This document shows positions 31,905 to 39,648 of a stretch of DNA of 42,152 nucleotides, in pieces. The notes beneath the pieces were generated by a model. The model made no database searches and was not told the DNA's origin. It saw only the letters and a list, made by a program, of their open reading frames with translations. Within the stretch, counting starts at the first letter, position 1; each line of letters opens with the position of its first letter. The translations under genes and the position numbers were made by a program. This DNA comes from Cyclobacteriaceae bacterium (GTDB lineage: Bacteria; Bacteroidota; Bacteroidia; Cytophagales; Cyclobacteriaceae): NCBI GenBank assembly GCA_025455015.1, contig JALONI010000015.1, positions 1 through 42,152 of the forward strand. Reading direction: 5' to 3'.

Positions 31905-34007
31905 ATGCGTTGGGTCGTGCTTTTGATGTGCTTGATCGGGTTTGCGGTACAATCGGTTGCAGACCCCTACCAGCGTTTTGAAGAAAAAGGCAAGATCGGC
32001 CTCAAAGACAACCAAGGAAATGTGGTGTTGCCCGCAGCCTTTGAAGCCCTCGGCTGGTCGGACGGCAGTTTTTCCATGGCGGGCGAAGTAACGGGCTTCA
32101 AAGCCAACCAACGGTGGGGGCTCATCCACCTCTCGAAAAAAAAATTGACAGACGCCATTTTCCTCTCGCTGGTGTACCCGGGTGGTGAGTGCGTGGTGGC
32201 ACAAAAGCCCGTGAGCGCCACGCGGGCTATGTTCGGTTGCCTCACGCTGAAAGGCGAAGTCAAGATCCCTTTTGTCTACGATCACATTTGCGTGGAAGGG
32301 CTGCGCGCGGTGGTGGTGCAGCGGCAAGGCACCCGGTTTCGGAGCGGGCTGGTGGATTTTGATCACCGCACCATCATCCCCGTTCAATACAACGCCATCC
32401 GTCCGCTGGGCACCCTGCGCTATGCCGTGGAAAACGACCAAGGAAAAATGGCCGTCTTTACCGAGGAGGGCAAGCCGATCTCCGGTTTTGCCATTGACAG
32501 CATTGCCCCGTTTGTGCATGACCGCGCAGTGTATCACATCGGCCTGCGCCAGGGGCTGATGGACCGCGCGGGCACCTTTCTCACACCTGCCATCTATGCG
32601 CGCATTCAACCGGGTGAGCCGCCCTTGGCCAGGACACCTACCGTGTGGAGCCTGGTGAATCAAAAAAATGAAGTCATCGCCTCCACCGAAGGCGATTGGT
32701 TGGAGGCCACCGCGTGGGGTTTTGTTGTGCGCGACAATGGCCGTGCCGGGCTGTTGTACCCGAACCTGGCGCCCCAGCTTACCGCGATTTATGAAGACCT
32801 GGTGCCAGTTTCGGGTACGCTCACCGTGGCCAAACAAAAAGGCCGATGGGGGTTGTGGCATGTGCGCCAAGGATGGGTTATCGCAGCCCGCCACGATACG
32901 CTACGCGTGGAAGGCGACCTGGTGCGCACCTGTTCGCGGCAAGGCGGCCAACTGCGCTGGCAGTTGTGGGATACCCTGGGCATCCTCAAAACCCCGCGCA
33001 GTTACGAGTTCATCGCGCCCGCGGAGGGCCACGCCCACCGCGTCAGGCAAAACGGGCATTGGGGTCTGCTCGACCGCACGGGCCGCGAGTTTGTATTGTG
33101 CGTGTACGACAGCTTGCTCGCGATGCGCGGCCCACAGGTGGCGGTGCGCTACCGCGGTCAGTTTGGCATCATCAACAAGCAAGAGCAATGGCTCGTAAGG
33201 CCACAGCCTCATCCCGTTCAGCTCATCTCCGATGAGGTGTACGGCTTGCAGCAACAAGGCCAGCAGTTTTTGATGGGCTTTGACGGTAACATCATCTATT
33301 TCACGGACAATCGCTGTACATTTTATGCCACGTACTTCGAAGAGTTGCTACCCACGGGCGAAGCCAAAAAGGTGGGGTATGACGGAGTGCTGATGGAACG
33401 CTTCCATCGCGCGGAAGCGGGCACCCCACCCACGGCTGCCAACGAAGGATTTGTGGTGTTCAAACGCGATGGCAAAGCCGGCTTTTTGGATGCCCGCGGC
33501 CGTATCCGCATTGCCAATCGCTATGACGATGCCCGTCCCTTTCAGGAAGGTTTGGCCGCCTTCAAGATTTTGAATCGATGGGGTTTTCTCAATGCGCAAG
33601 AACAAATTGTGGTGCAACCCGCCTACGACCATGTTTCGGACTTTTCATCGGGGCTGGCGGTCGTGGGGCGTGCAGGTCGCTTTGGCTTGATTGATGCGCA
33701 GGGCAAAGTGATCCTGGCTTTGGCTTACGATCGCGTGGTGCCCAACGCCCACGGCCATTATGATTTGCAGCAGGGCGGAAAGAAGGGGCTGGCCTCGGGC
33801 AGCGGCAAGCTGCTGCTGGAACCTACGTATGAATTCATGGAACAGTGGGATGCCACCCATGTGCGTGTAAAGCGCAACGGTACGTGGGGTATCATTACCA
33901 CGCAAGGACTTACCGTAGTACCGCTCTTGTATGATCAGGCCCTGCCCACGGCCACACCCGGGTTGTTTTTGGTGGCCCGAAGCAGCGGCTGGAAAGAATT
34001 GAAGTAG
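31905..34007 (+). CDS. Secreted WG-repeat (KWG) protein
   Basis: The 700-residue protein has a signal peptide (LLMCLIGFAVQSVA) and about a dozen WG-type beta repeats. These are units of roughly 45-60 residues with a core such as RWGLIHLSKK, GRWGLWHVRQG, GHWGLLDRTGRE, GQFGIINKQE, RWGFLNAQEQ, RFGLIDAQGK and TWGIITTQG, each followed by Val/Ile-rich strands and a YD motif (VYDSL, RYDDA, AYDHV, LYDQA). They probably stack into a beta-propeller or solenoid. WG-repeat proteins have no known enzymatic function; protein binding at the cell surface or in the periplasm is the usual guess. The gene is monocistronic as far as can be seen. Confidence 0.88.
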   Translation: MRWVVLLMCLIGFAVQSVADPYQRFEEKGKIGLKDNQGNVVLPAAFEALGWSDGSFSMAGEVTGFKANQRWGLIHLSKKKLTDAIFLSLVYPGGECVVAQKPVSATRAMFGCLTLKGEVKIPFVYDHICVEGLRAVVVQRQGTRFRSGLVDFDHRTIIPVQYNAIRPLGTLRYAVENDQGKMAVFTEEGKPISGFAIDSIAPFVHDRAVYHIGLRQGLMDRAGTFLTPAIYARIQPGEPPLARTPTVWSLVNQKNEVIASTEGDWLEATAWGFVVRDNGRAGLLYPNLAPQLTAIYEDLVPVSGTLTVAKQKGRWGLWHVRQGWVIAARHDTLRVEGDLVRTCSRQGGQLRWQLWDTLGILKTPRSYEFIAPAEGHAHRVRQNGHWGLLDRTGREFVLCVYDSLLAMRGPQVAVRYRGQFGIINKQEQWLVRPQPHPVQLISDEVYGLQQQGQQFLMGFDGNIIYFTDNRCTFYATYFEELLPTGEAKKVGYDGVLMERFHRAEAGTPPTAANEGFVVFKRDGKAGFLDARGRIRIANRYDDARPFQEGLAAFKILNRWGFLNAQEQIVVQPAYDHVSDFSSGLAVVGRAGRFGLIDAQGKVILALAYDRVVPNAHGHYDLQQGGKKGLASGSGKLLLEPTYEFMEQWDATHVRVKRNGTWGIITTQGLTVVPLLYDQALPTATPGLFLVARSSGWKELK

Positions 34008-34088
34008 GTTTTGGTTAGCCACCGTCTTTCATCGCGTCGGATGCGAGGGGCGCGTGGCCCGCGCGTCTGTTTTTGTACAACCTTCTTG

Positions 34089-34096
34089 TATCTTTA
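34089..34096 (+). promoter_or_regulatory. -7-like box five bases before the Na/Pi cotransporter start
   Basis: TATCTTTA matches seven of eight positions of TAnnTTTG; CACCA follows, then the ATG at 34102. TTTG at 34072-34075 is 13 bases upstream. Confidence 0.45.
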
Positions 34097-34101
34097 CACC
34101 A

Positions 34102-35715
34102 ATGGCTGAAGAGCTTCCCCCCACATTGCCCGAACCCGTCAGCCGCTGGAAGGCCGTGGCCCAAAACACGGCTTACATAGTCGGGGCCTTGTTGGTTTTT
34201 CTTTTCTCGCTCGACTTGATGATTTCCTCGCTGCAACACTTGGGAAATGCGGCCGTGGAAACGATCATCCTGGCAACCTCTAATCCGTTTACGGGGTTGT
34301 TCATTGGCCTGCTGATTACCGCCATCATCCAAAGTAGTTCGGCCACTACTGCCATGACGGTGGCCTTGGTGGCTTCGGGCAACATCGCCTTGGAAGGAGC
34401 GGTGCCCATCATCATGGGTGCCAATGTGGGCACCTCCATCACCAGCACGTTGGTGTCCTTAGGGTTTATCCAAAAGAAAAAAGAGTTTCGCAGGGCCGTG
34501 GCGGCCGGCACGTATCACGATTTTTTCAACATTCTCACGGTGATCCTGCTGTTTCCGTTGGAGTACTACTACAAGTTTCTCAGCGGCCTGGCCCAGTGGA
34601 TCGCCTCCTCATTTTTTGACCAGCCGCTGGCGCACCGCGGAGGCGGGTTTCAAATGATTGGTTTTGGGTTTGGCGGCCTGGTTGAGGGTTTGGTGAAGTT
34701 TGTCAACAACGGATTTGTATTGGCGATACTCGCCATCGGGCTGTTGTACGGGTCCATCCTCTTTTTTCGCAGGGCCATCAGCAACCAGTTGGGCATTGGC
34801 ACGCAAGAGCGGTTTAAAAAGTTCTTTTTTCGCAACACCATCAAGTCGTTTGGTTGGGGATTGTTGATCACTGCCTTCATCCGATCCAGCACCGTCACCA
34901 CATCGCTGGTGGTGCCACTGGTAGCCAAAAAAGTGGTGAGGCTGAAGGACGCGGTGCCGTTTATTCTGGGGGCCAACATCGGCACTACCATCACCGCGTT
35001 TATAGCTGCCATGTTCAACAGCAACGCGGCCATCAGCATTGCCGTGGCGCACTTCCTCTTCAATTTTATTGGCGTGGTGGTGTTCTTTGGCCTGCCTGTA
35101 GTGCGCGAAGTGCCGGTGCGGCTGGCGCGCAAGCTGGGCGACTTGACGCTGCGCTATCGGTTAACTGTTTTTTTGTATGTGCTTGTCACGTTTTTCTTTA
35201 TCCCCTTCGGCCTGATTTACCTGAACAAAAACACCGTGCACGTGCGCGAGCTCACGTATGCGCGGCAAAAAGCCACGGGAGAAAAGGACTTTTACAAGGT
35301 GATCGTGAAAACGTACCAAAACCAACAGTTGTCCAGTTGGATGGTGTATGACGAGCCCATCACCACCGAAGCCCAACCTTCGCAGATCGTATCGGTGTAC
35401 AAGCGCAAAAACCTGTTGGTCATCAACAACGAACTGTTTGAGCTCAACAAACCGGGGTTCTGCCGCGATGGCGAAGACGAGCGCGGCAAATACCAGATGT
35501 GCATTCAGGGGGTTACCGCACGGCTGCAGCTAAGCCCCGATCTCGCGGTTGATTCGGTCTATGTTTTTGACAAAAAGTGGTATGCCTCAGCCGATTCTAC
35601 CTCGCGCCTGATTTACGTGAGTGCGCAGGACAACGTATTGGTAAAAAAGGAGAAGCGCGACAGGCGTGGTAACGTCATCGCGTGGGAGGAGTTAATCCGA
35701 GTGGTGGATAAATAA
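34102..35715 (+). CDS. Na/Pi cotransporter family protein (NptA/PhoU-type transporter)
   Basis: The 537-residue protein has eight or more hydrophobic segments in the first ~370 residues and the two inverted QSSS repeats of the SLC34-like family: IIQSSSATTAMTVALVA (Q77) and AFIRSSTVTTSLVVPLVA, the second with Arg in place of Gln. Each is followed by GA(N)IGT-type motifs (IIMGANVGTSITS, FILGANIGTTITA). These form the sodium/phosphate translocation path. The C-terminal ~160 residues are soluble and not the usual PhoU domain. The second-repeat Gln to Arg change may alter transport. The frame extends upstream to 34054, but the promoter-like box and N-terminus favour 34102. Confidence 0.88.
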   Translation: MAEELPPTLPEPVSRWKAVAQNTAYIVGALLVFLFSLDLMISSLQHLGNAAVETIILATSNPFTGLFIGLLITAIIQSSSATTAMTVALVASGNIALEGAVPIIMGANVGTSITSTLVSLGFIQKKKEFRRAVAAGTYHDFFNILTVILLFPLEYYYKFLSGLAQWIASSFFDQPLAHRGGGFQMIGFGFGGLVEGLVKFVNNGFVLAILAIGLLYGSILFFRRAISNQLGIGTQERFKKFFFRNTIKSFGWGLLITAFIRSSTVTTSLVVPLVAKKVVRLKDAVPFILGANIGTTITAFIAAMFNSNAAISIAVAHFLFNFIGVVVFFGLPVVREVPVRLARKLGDLTLRYRLTVFLYVLVTFFFIPFGLIYLNKNTVHVRELTYARQKATGEKDFYKVIVKTYQNQQLSSWMVYDEPITTEAQPSQIVSVYKRKNLLVINNELFELNKPGFCRDGEDERGKYQMCIQGVTARLQLSPDLAVDSVYVFDKKWYASADSTSRLIYVSAQDNVLVKKEKRDRRGNVIAWEELIRVVDK

Positions 35716-35717
35716 AG

Positions 35718-35827
35718 AGCACCTCTAAAAACCTTACCTTTGATGACCTCAACCCTGCCCGTCCGGCAGGCAGGCCGTCACCCTTCTCCAAAAGCGAAGG
35801 GTACATAGAGTTTTTAGAGATGCCCCA
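35718..35827. repeat. MITE-like element with terminal inverted repeats
   Basis: GCACCTCTAAAAAC (35719-35732) is mirrored by GTTTTTAGAGATGC (35810-35823), identical over the inner 10 bases and at 13 of 14 overall. Between them lie a palindromic TGCCCG-TCC-GGCAGGCA cluster (about 35755-35773) and the stem CCCTTC-GAAGGG (about 35781-35801). A TACCTTTG box at 35735-35742 could be a promoter carried by the element towards lgt. No protein is encoded. Length and nested palindromes fit a non-autonomous miniature element or REP; a genome-wide copy count is needed to prove it. Confidence 0.55.
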
Positions 35828-35847
35828 AAAGTATAAAACAAACGCGT

Positions 35848-36633
35848 ATGCATCCGGTGTTGTTTGACATGGGCTCGCTGACGATCTACACCTACGGGGC
35901 GTGCATTGCCCTGGGTGCCATCCTGGGCTTTTCGTACATGGTGTGGCAAGGGAAAAAACACTATGGCTTTACCTTCGATCAGGCCAACACGCTGTTTATT
36001 TTGCTGGTGGCTGCCAGTGTGATCGGGGGCAAGTTTTTTTTGATATTCGAAAATCCCTCGCTTTACCTGAAGCAGCCCGGCAAGTTGCTCTCGGGCAGTG
36101 GGTTTGTCTTCTATGGTTCGCTGCTGTTTGCCATCCCCACCATGTTGTGGTTTTTTCGCAAACATCGGCTGCCCTGGCGCGGCATGTTAGACATCATGGC
36201 GGTGGTGACCTGCGTGGTACACCTGTGCGGCCGGATCGGGTGTTTTATGGCGGGCTGCTGCTATGGCAAGCCCACCGCCCATGCCTTTGGGGTAACGTTC
36301 ACCAACCCCCAGTGCCAGGCCCGGCCGCTGGGCGAGTCGCTGCACCCCACGCAGTTGTATGAGGCGGGCCTGATCGCAGCCATTTTGGTTTTCTTGTGGA
36401 TTTGGCGCGAGCGTAAATCCTTTGACGGACAACTGTTTTTGATGTACCTGCTTGCCTATGCGGCCGGCCGCGGGGTTTTGGAAATCTTCCGGGGAGACGT
36501 GCAGCGCGGGTTTGTTATTCGCGACATCCTCTCGCATTCACAGCTCATTTCGCTGCTCGTCATGGCTGCGGCCATCGTCACGTATGCAAAATGGAAGAGA
36601 AGCGGTACCTTGGGTCCACAAAAAAAGCGATAA
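35848..36633 (+). CDS. lgt: Prolipoprotein diacylglyceryl transferase
   Basis: Lgt transfers a diacylglyceryl group from phosphatidylglycerol to the lipobox cysteine of prolipoproteins in the inner membrane. The 261-residue protein has seven hydrophobic segments. It has the conserved GFVFYGSLLFAIPTM (residues ~85-99), the family signature GRIGCFMAGCCYGKPT (128-143), LHPTQLYEAGL, and the late RGVLEIFRGD Arg. Length is normal. The downstream membrane protein gene starts one base after its stop, so they form an operon. The gene follows the MITE-like element, whose internal TACCTTTG may drive it. Confidence 0.95.
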   Translation: MHPVLFDMGSLTIYTYGACIALGAILGFSYMVWQGKKHYGFTFDQANTLFILLVAASVIGGKFFLIFENPSLYLKQPGKLLSGSGFVFYGSLLFAIPTMLWFFRKHRLPWRGMLDIMAVVTCVVHLCGRIGCFMAGCCYGKPTAHAFGVTFTNPQCQARPLGESLHPTQLYEAGLIAAILVFLWIWRERKSFDGQLFLMYLLAYAAGRGVLEIFRGDVQRGFVIRDILSHSQLISLLVMAAAIVTYAKWKRSGTLGPQKKR

Positions 36634-36634
36634 C

Positions 36635-37057
36635 ATGGAGGGACAAAGTTTTTTGAAACGAACGGTTCACACCACCGCCAAAATCCTGAAGCGGTTCTTG
36701 CTCATCGCCTTGCTGTTGGGCCTTGGCCTACTGGCGTTTTTGTATTGGGGCGTTTACGAGCGTGGCGTGATGGCCGGCAAGGTGTTGCGCATTACCGAAA
36801 AAGGCGTTCTGTTCAAAACCTTTGAAGGGAAGTTAAACCTCGAATCATTTGGTGCGCTGAAAGGGGCCAGCCCGATTGCCGAAACCTTTGATTTTTCGGT
36901 CACGTCCAATCAAACCGAGGTGATCCAACAACTCCAGGAAGTGGCGCTCAGTGGCGAACGCGTCAACCTTCATTTCGTGAAGCGCTACGTGCGGTTCCCC
37001 TGGCGTGGCGACACCAAGTATTTCATCGAAAAAGTGGAGCGGGAGCAGGCCCCGTGA
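36635..37057 (+). CDS. Small conserved membrane protein of unknown function
   Basis: The 140-residue protein has one hydrophobic segment (FLLIALLLGLGLLAFLYWGV, about 22-41). A compact soluble domain follows with GVMAGKVLRITEKGVLFKTF, EGKLNLESFGA and VNLHFVKRYVRFPWRGDTKY. Bacteroidota homologues with this GKVLRIxxKGVxFKTxEG pattern are common, and I recall some carrying the misleading name 6-phosphogluconate dehydrogenase; nothing in the sequence supports that. It starts one base after lgt, so it is cotranscribed with it; the role is unknown. Start chosen at ATG 36635 because the upstream extension lies inside lgt. Confidence 0.8.
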   Translation: MEGQSFLKRTVHTTAKILKRFLLIALLLGLGLLAFLYWGVYERGVMAGKVLRITEKGVLFKTFEGKLNLESFGALKGASPIAETFDFSVTSNQTEVIQQLQEVALSGERVNLHFVKRYVRFPWRGDTKYFIEKVEREQAP

Positions 37058-37096
37058 GGCAGGCGCTGACTGCCGATTTCGTATTCGCTTTCCGGA

Positions 37097-37564
37097 TCAG
37101 TCGTCCAACTGGCCGCTGATAACGCGGTCGTAAGTGATGTAATCGGTGTTGACGGGCTCAAATCCTTTTTGTCGCAACAGCAAGGCAATCTGGCCGCGGT
37201 GGTACGTGCCGTGGTTAACCAAATGGATCATGATCTGCTCCACTTGATTTTCAAAATACTGGCCGGTGTAATTCTTGTACTTGAGCACGCGATCAAATTC
37301 CCCTTCCAGCACAAACGTGTTCCATTGCGTGGCGGCTGTTTTGGCCAGCTCTTTGAGTTCGGCCAGCGGGTAGGTTTTCCACAGGGGAAACGCCTCGATG
37401 GGTTGATTTTTGAATCGCCCCAACCAGATAAACTGGGCACTCACCACGTGGCTCAGCAGTGTGAGTATCTTCTCGTCTGTCACCTGTTGGCGCTCCAGGC
37501 AGTCTATGACTTTGCGGTTTGCCCACGCGTTGTACTGATACCACTTCTCAAAAAACTCTCTCAT
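37097..37564 (-). CDS. DinB-like metal-binding protein
   Basis: The 155-residue four-helix protein has the DinB/YfiT metal triad. One His is in LSHVVSAQFIWLGRF (H39) and two are in MIHLVNHGTYHRGQIALLL (H118, H122). DinB-superfamily members include thiol transferases, such as bacillithiol- or mycothiol-dependent enzymes, and hydrolases; no substrate can be assigned. The reading frame starts at a TTG at 37570, but the ATG at 37564 two codons later is the natural start. It is divergent from the dehydratase gene. Confidence 0.87.
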   Translation of the reverse strand: MREFFEKWYQYNAWANRKVIDCLERQQVTDEKILTLLSHVVSAQFIWLGRFKNQPIEAFPLWKTYPLAELKELAKTAATQWNTFVLEGEFDRVLKYKNYTGQYFENQVEQIMIHLVNHGTYHRGQIALLLRQKGFEPVNTDYITYDRVISGQLDD

Positions 37565-37649
37565 GGCCAAGCGATAAATTGGGCAGCGAAATTACGGCAT
37601 TTTATGAATTTCGTAGCTTTCGTGTTTCCTTACGAACCGAATCTACGCT

Positions 37650-38612
37650 ATGACCTTGGTTTCTGTACCCACCGCTGCCGATATCGTTGCCACGCATGAA
37701 CGGATCCGGCCGTTTATTCACCGCACCCCCATTCTCACCAGTGCCGGGTTGGACGCCATGGCCGGATGCCAGCTGTTTTTTAAATGCGAGAACTTTCAAA
37801 AAGTAGGTGCCTTCAAAGCGCGGGGTGCCATGAATGGCGTGCTGTCGCTACGCGAGGCAGACCGCCAAAAAGGAGTGGCCACCCACTCATCCGGAAACCA
37901 TGCGCAGGCCATCGCACGGGCCGCTCAGATGGCCGGTATTCCGGCCTACATTGTCATGCCCAACAATGCGCCCCAAATCAAGAAAAAAGGTGTGCTTGGA
38001 TATGGAGGGCAGATTTTTGAATGCGAAAATACGCTGGCCGCGCGCGAGACCACCTTGGCCCGGGTGGTGGCCCAAACGGGCGCGTATGAGATACACCCGT
38101 TCAACAACTATGATGTGATTGCCGGGCAGGCAACCGCGGCCAAAGAAGTATACGAAGACCTGGGTCCGATAGACATTATGATGGCACCCGTGGGCGGTGG
38201 GGGGCTTTTGAGTGGTACCGTATTGGCCACGCGTTACTTTTCGCCTGGCACCACGGTAATTGCGGCCGAGCCCGACCTGGCCAACGATGCCTATCGCTCG
38301 CTTCAAAGCGGCCGGATCGAGGCTCCGTTGCCGCCCACCAGCGTGGCGGATGGGTTGCTCACTTCGCTGGGCGACAAAACCTTTCCCATCATCCGCGAAG
38401 GCGTGCCAGAAATCATCACGGTATCGGAAGCGGAAATCATTCAAGCGCTACGGCTTATCTGGGAGCGGCTCAAAGTGGTGATTGAACCAAGCTGCTCGGT
38501 GCCGTTTGCCGCGGTACTGAAAAAGCCGGACGTCTTTCGAGGTCAACGCGTGGCGATGATCCTCACGGGCGGCAATGTAGACTTGGACCGGTTGGCGAAG
38601 CTTTTTTCGTAA
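37650..38612 (+). CDS. Threonine/serine dehydratase (PLP fold type II)
   Basis: PLP-dependent enzyme, 320 residues, that deaminates threonine or serine (or racemises serine) to the 2-oxo acid. The PLP Lys is K56 in FKARGAMNGV, with the phosphate site SSGNHAQAIARAA near residue 83, the glycine loop GGGGLLSGTVLATR near 185-198 and the ring-binding Ser/Thr region MILTGGNVDLDRL near the end. There is no C-terminal ACT domain, so it is not the allosteric biosynthetic IlvA; it resembles the catabolic TdcB / serine racemase type. It converges with moxR, with four bases between them. Confidence 0.92.
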   Translation: MTLVSVPTAADIVATHERIRPFIHRTPILTSAGLDAMAGCQLFFKCENFQKVGAFKARGAMNGVLSLREADRQKGVATHSSGNHAQAIARAAQMAGIPAYIVMPNNAPQIKKKGVLGYGGQIFECENTLAARETTLARVVAQTGAYEIHPFNNYDVIAGQATAAKEVYEDLGPIDIMMAPVGGGGLLSGTVLATRYFSPGTTVIAAEPDLANDAYRSLQSGRIEAPLPPTSVADGLLTSLGDKTFPIIREGVPEIITVSEAEIIQALRLIWERLKVVIEPSCSVPFAAVLKKPDVFRGQRVAMILTGGNVDLDRLAKLFS

Positions 38613-38616
38613 GGGC

Positions 38617-39582
38617 CTACGCCATCAACCGCTCGATCAGTTGGTCGATGGTGATGCCTTCGGCCTCGGCCTTGAAATTCCGCACCATGCGGTGGCGCAG
38701 TACCGGCTTGGCTACTGCCTGCACATCCTCCCTGTCGGGTGAATACTTTCCATTCAACAGGGCGTTGCATTTGGCACCCAGCACCAGGGCTTGCGATGCG
38801 CGCGGGCCAGCCCCCCATTCCAGAAAATCATTGGCGATGGTATTCCCCTGGCCGGGGCGCGTGCGTTGGCTCAGGCTTACGGCATATTCCACCACGTTGT
38901 CGGCCACCGGCACCCTGCGCACCAGGTGTTGGAAGGCAATGATTTCCTCCGCGGAGAGCGCAGGTTGAATGACAGGTGTTTCATCGGCCGTGGTGTTTTT
39001 CACGATGGCCACCTCTTGCTGGTAGCTGGGGTAATCGAGTTGTATGTTGAACATGAAGCGGTCCAACTGTGCCTCGGGCAATGGATACGTTCCTTCTTGC
39101 TCGATGGGGTTTTGCGTGGCCAGCACAAAGAAAGGCTTGGGCAGCGCATAGCGTTTGCCAGCGATGGTCACGGCATATTCCTGCATGGCCTCCAGCAGGG
39201 CGGCTTGTGTTTTGGGCGGGGTTCGGTTGATTTCATCGGCCAAGACAATGTTGGCAAACACGGGTCCTTTCACAAACTGGAAGTTGCGTTCTTTGTCCAT
39301 GGTTTCTGCGCCCACAATGTCCGAAGGCATTAAATCCGGAGTGAACTGCACGCGCTTGAACTCCAGGTTGAGGGCGGTGGATACTGTTTGCACCAGCAGG
39401 GTCTTGGCCAAGCCGGGTACCCCCACCAGCAGCGAGTGCCCCTGGCAGAACAATCCGGTGCAAACCAAGCGTACCACTTCGTCTTGCCCCACCACTACCC
39501 GCGCAATTTCTTTCTTCAGTTTTTGGTAGGCGGCCGCCAGTGCGTCTGCCGCTTCTACATCATTGGAATAGGAGAGGGCCAT
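38617..39582 (-). CDS. moxR: MoxR-family AAA+ ATPase
   Basis: The 321-residue AAA+ protein has Walker A GVPGLAKT (54-61), Walker B ANIVLADEINRTPPKTQAA with its DE pair, sensor-1-like VLATQNPIEQEGTYPLPEAQ and a C-terminal lid domain with RASQALVLGAKC. MoxR ATPases act as chaperones assembling partner proteins, often those with a von Willebrand A domain encoded next to them; no vWA or DUF58 gene lies in the window. It sits 66 bases after surA on the same strand, a common order in Bacteroidota. A -7-like TACCTTTC lies about 14 bases before its ATG. Confidence 0.94.
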   Translation of the reverse strand: MALSYSNDVEAADALAAAYQKLKKEIARVVVGQDEVVRLVCTGLFCQGHSLLVGVPGLAKTLLVQTVSTALNLEFKRVQFTPDLMPSDIVGAETMDKERNFQFVKGPVFANIVLADEINRTPPKTQAALLEAMQEYAVTIAGKRYALPKPFFVLATQNPIEQEGTYPLPEAQLDRFMFNIQLDYPSYQQEVAIVKNTTADETPVIQPALSAEEIIAFQHLVRRVPVADNVVEYAVSLSQRTRPGQGNTIANDFLEWGAGPRASQALVLGAKCNALLNGKYSPDREDVQAVAKPVLRHRMVRNFKAEAEGITIDQLIERLMA

Positions 39583-39648
39583 GAGATGAGTTTGGTGAAA
39601 GGTACGGGTAGCATCGCTACCGATGCAATAGAAACGGGATAAACGGGG

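Noticed and set aside
31836-32894. 352-codon frame antisense to the WG-repeat gene
   Set aside because: No recognisable motif, rich in His/Gly/Arg as expected for a shadow; the WG repeats are unambiguous.
35749-36165. 138-codon frame antisense over the lgt start
   Set aside because: It covers the MITE-like palindromes and the lgt 5' end in antisense, with no family likeness.
36635-37057. 6-phosphogluconate dehydrogenase
   Set aside because: Similar small proteins sometimes bear this name, but 140 residues with one membrane helix and no nucleotide-binding motif cannot be that enzyme.
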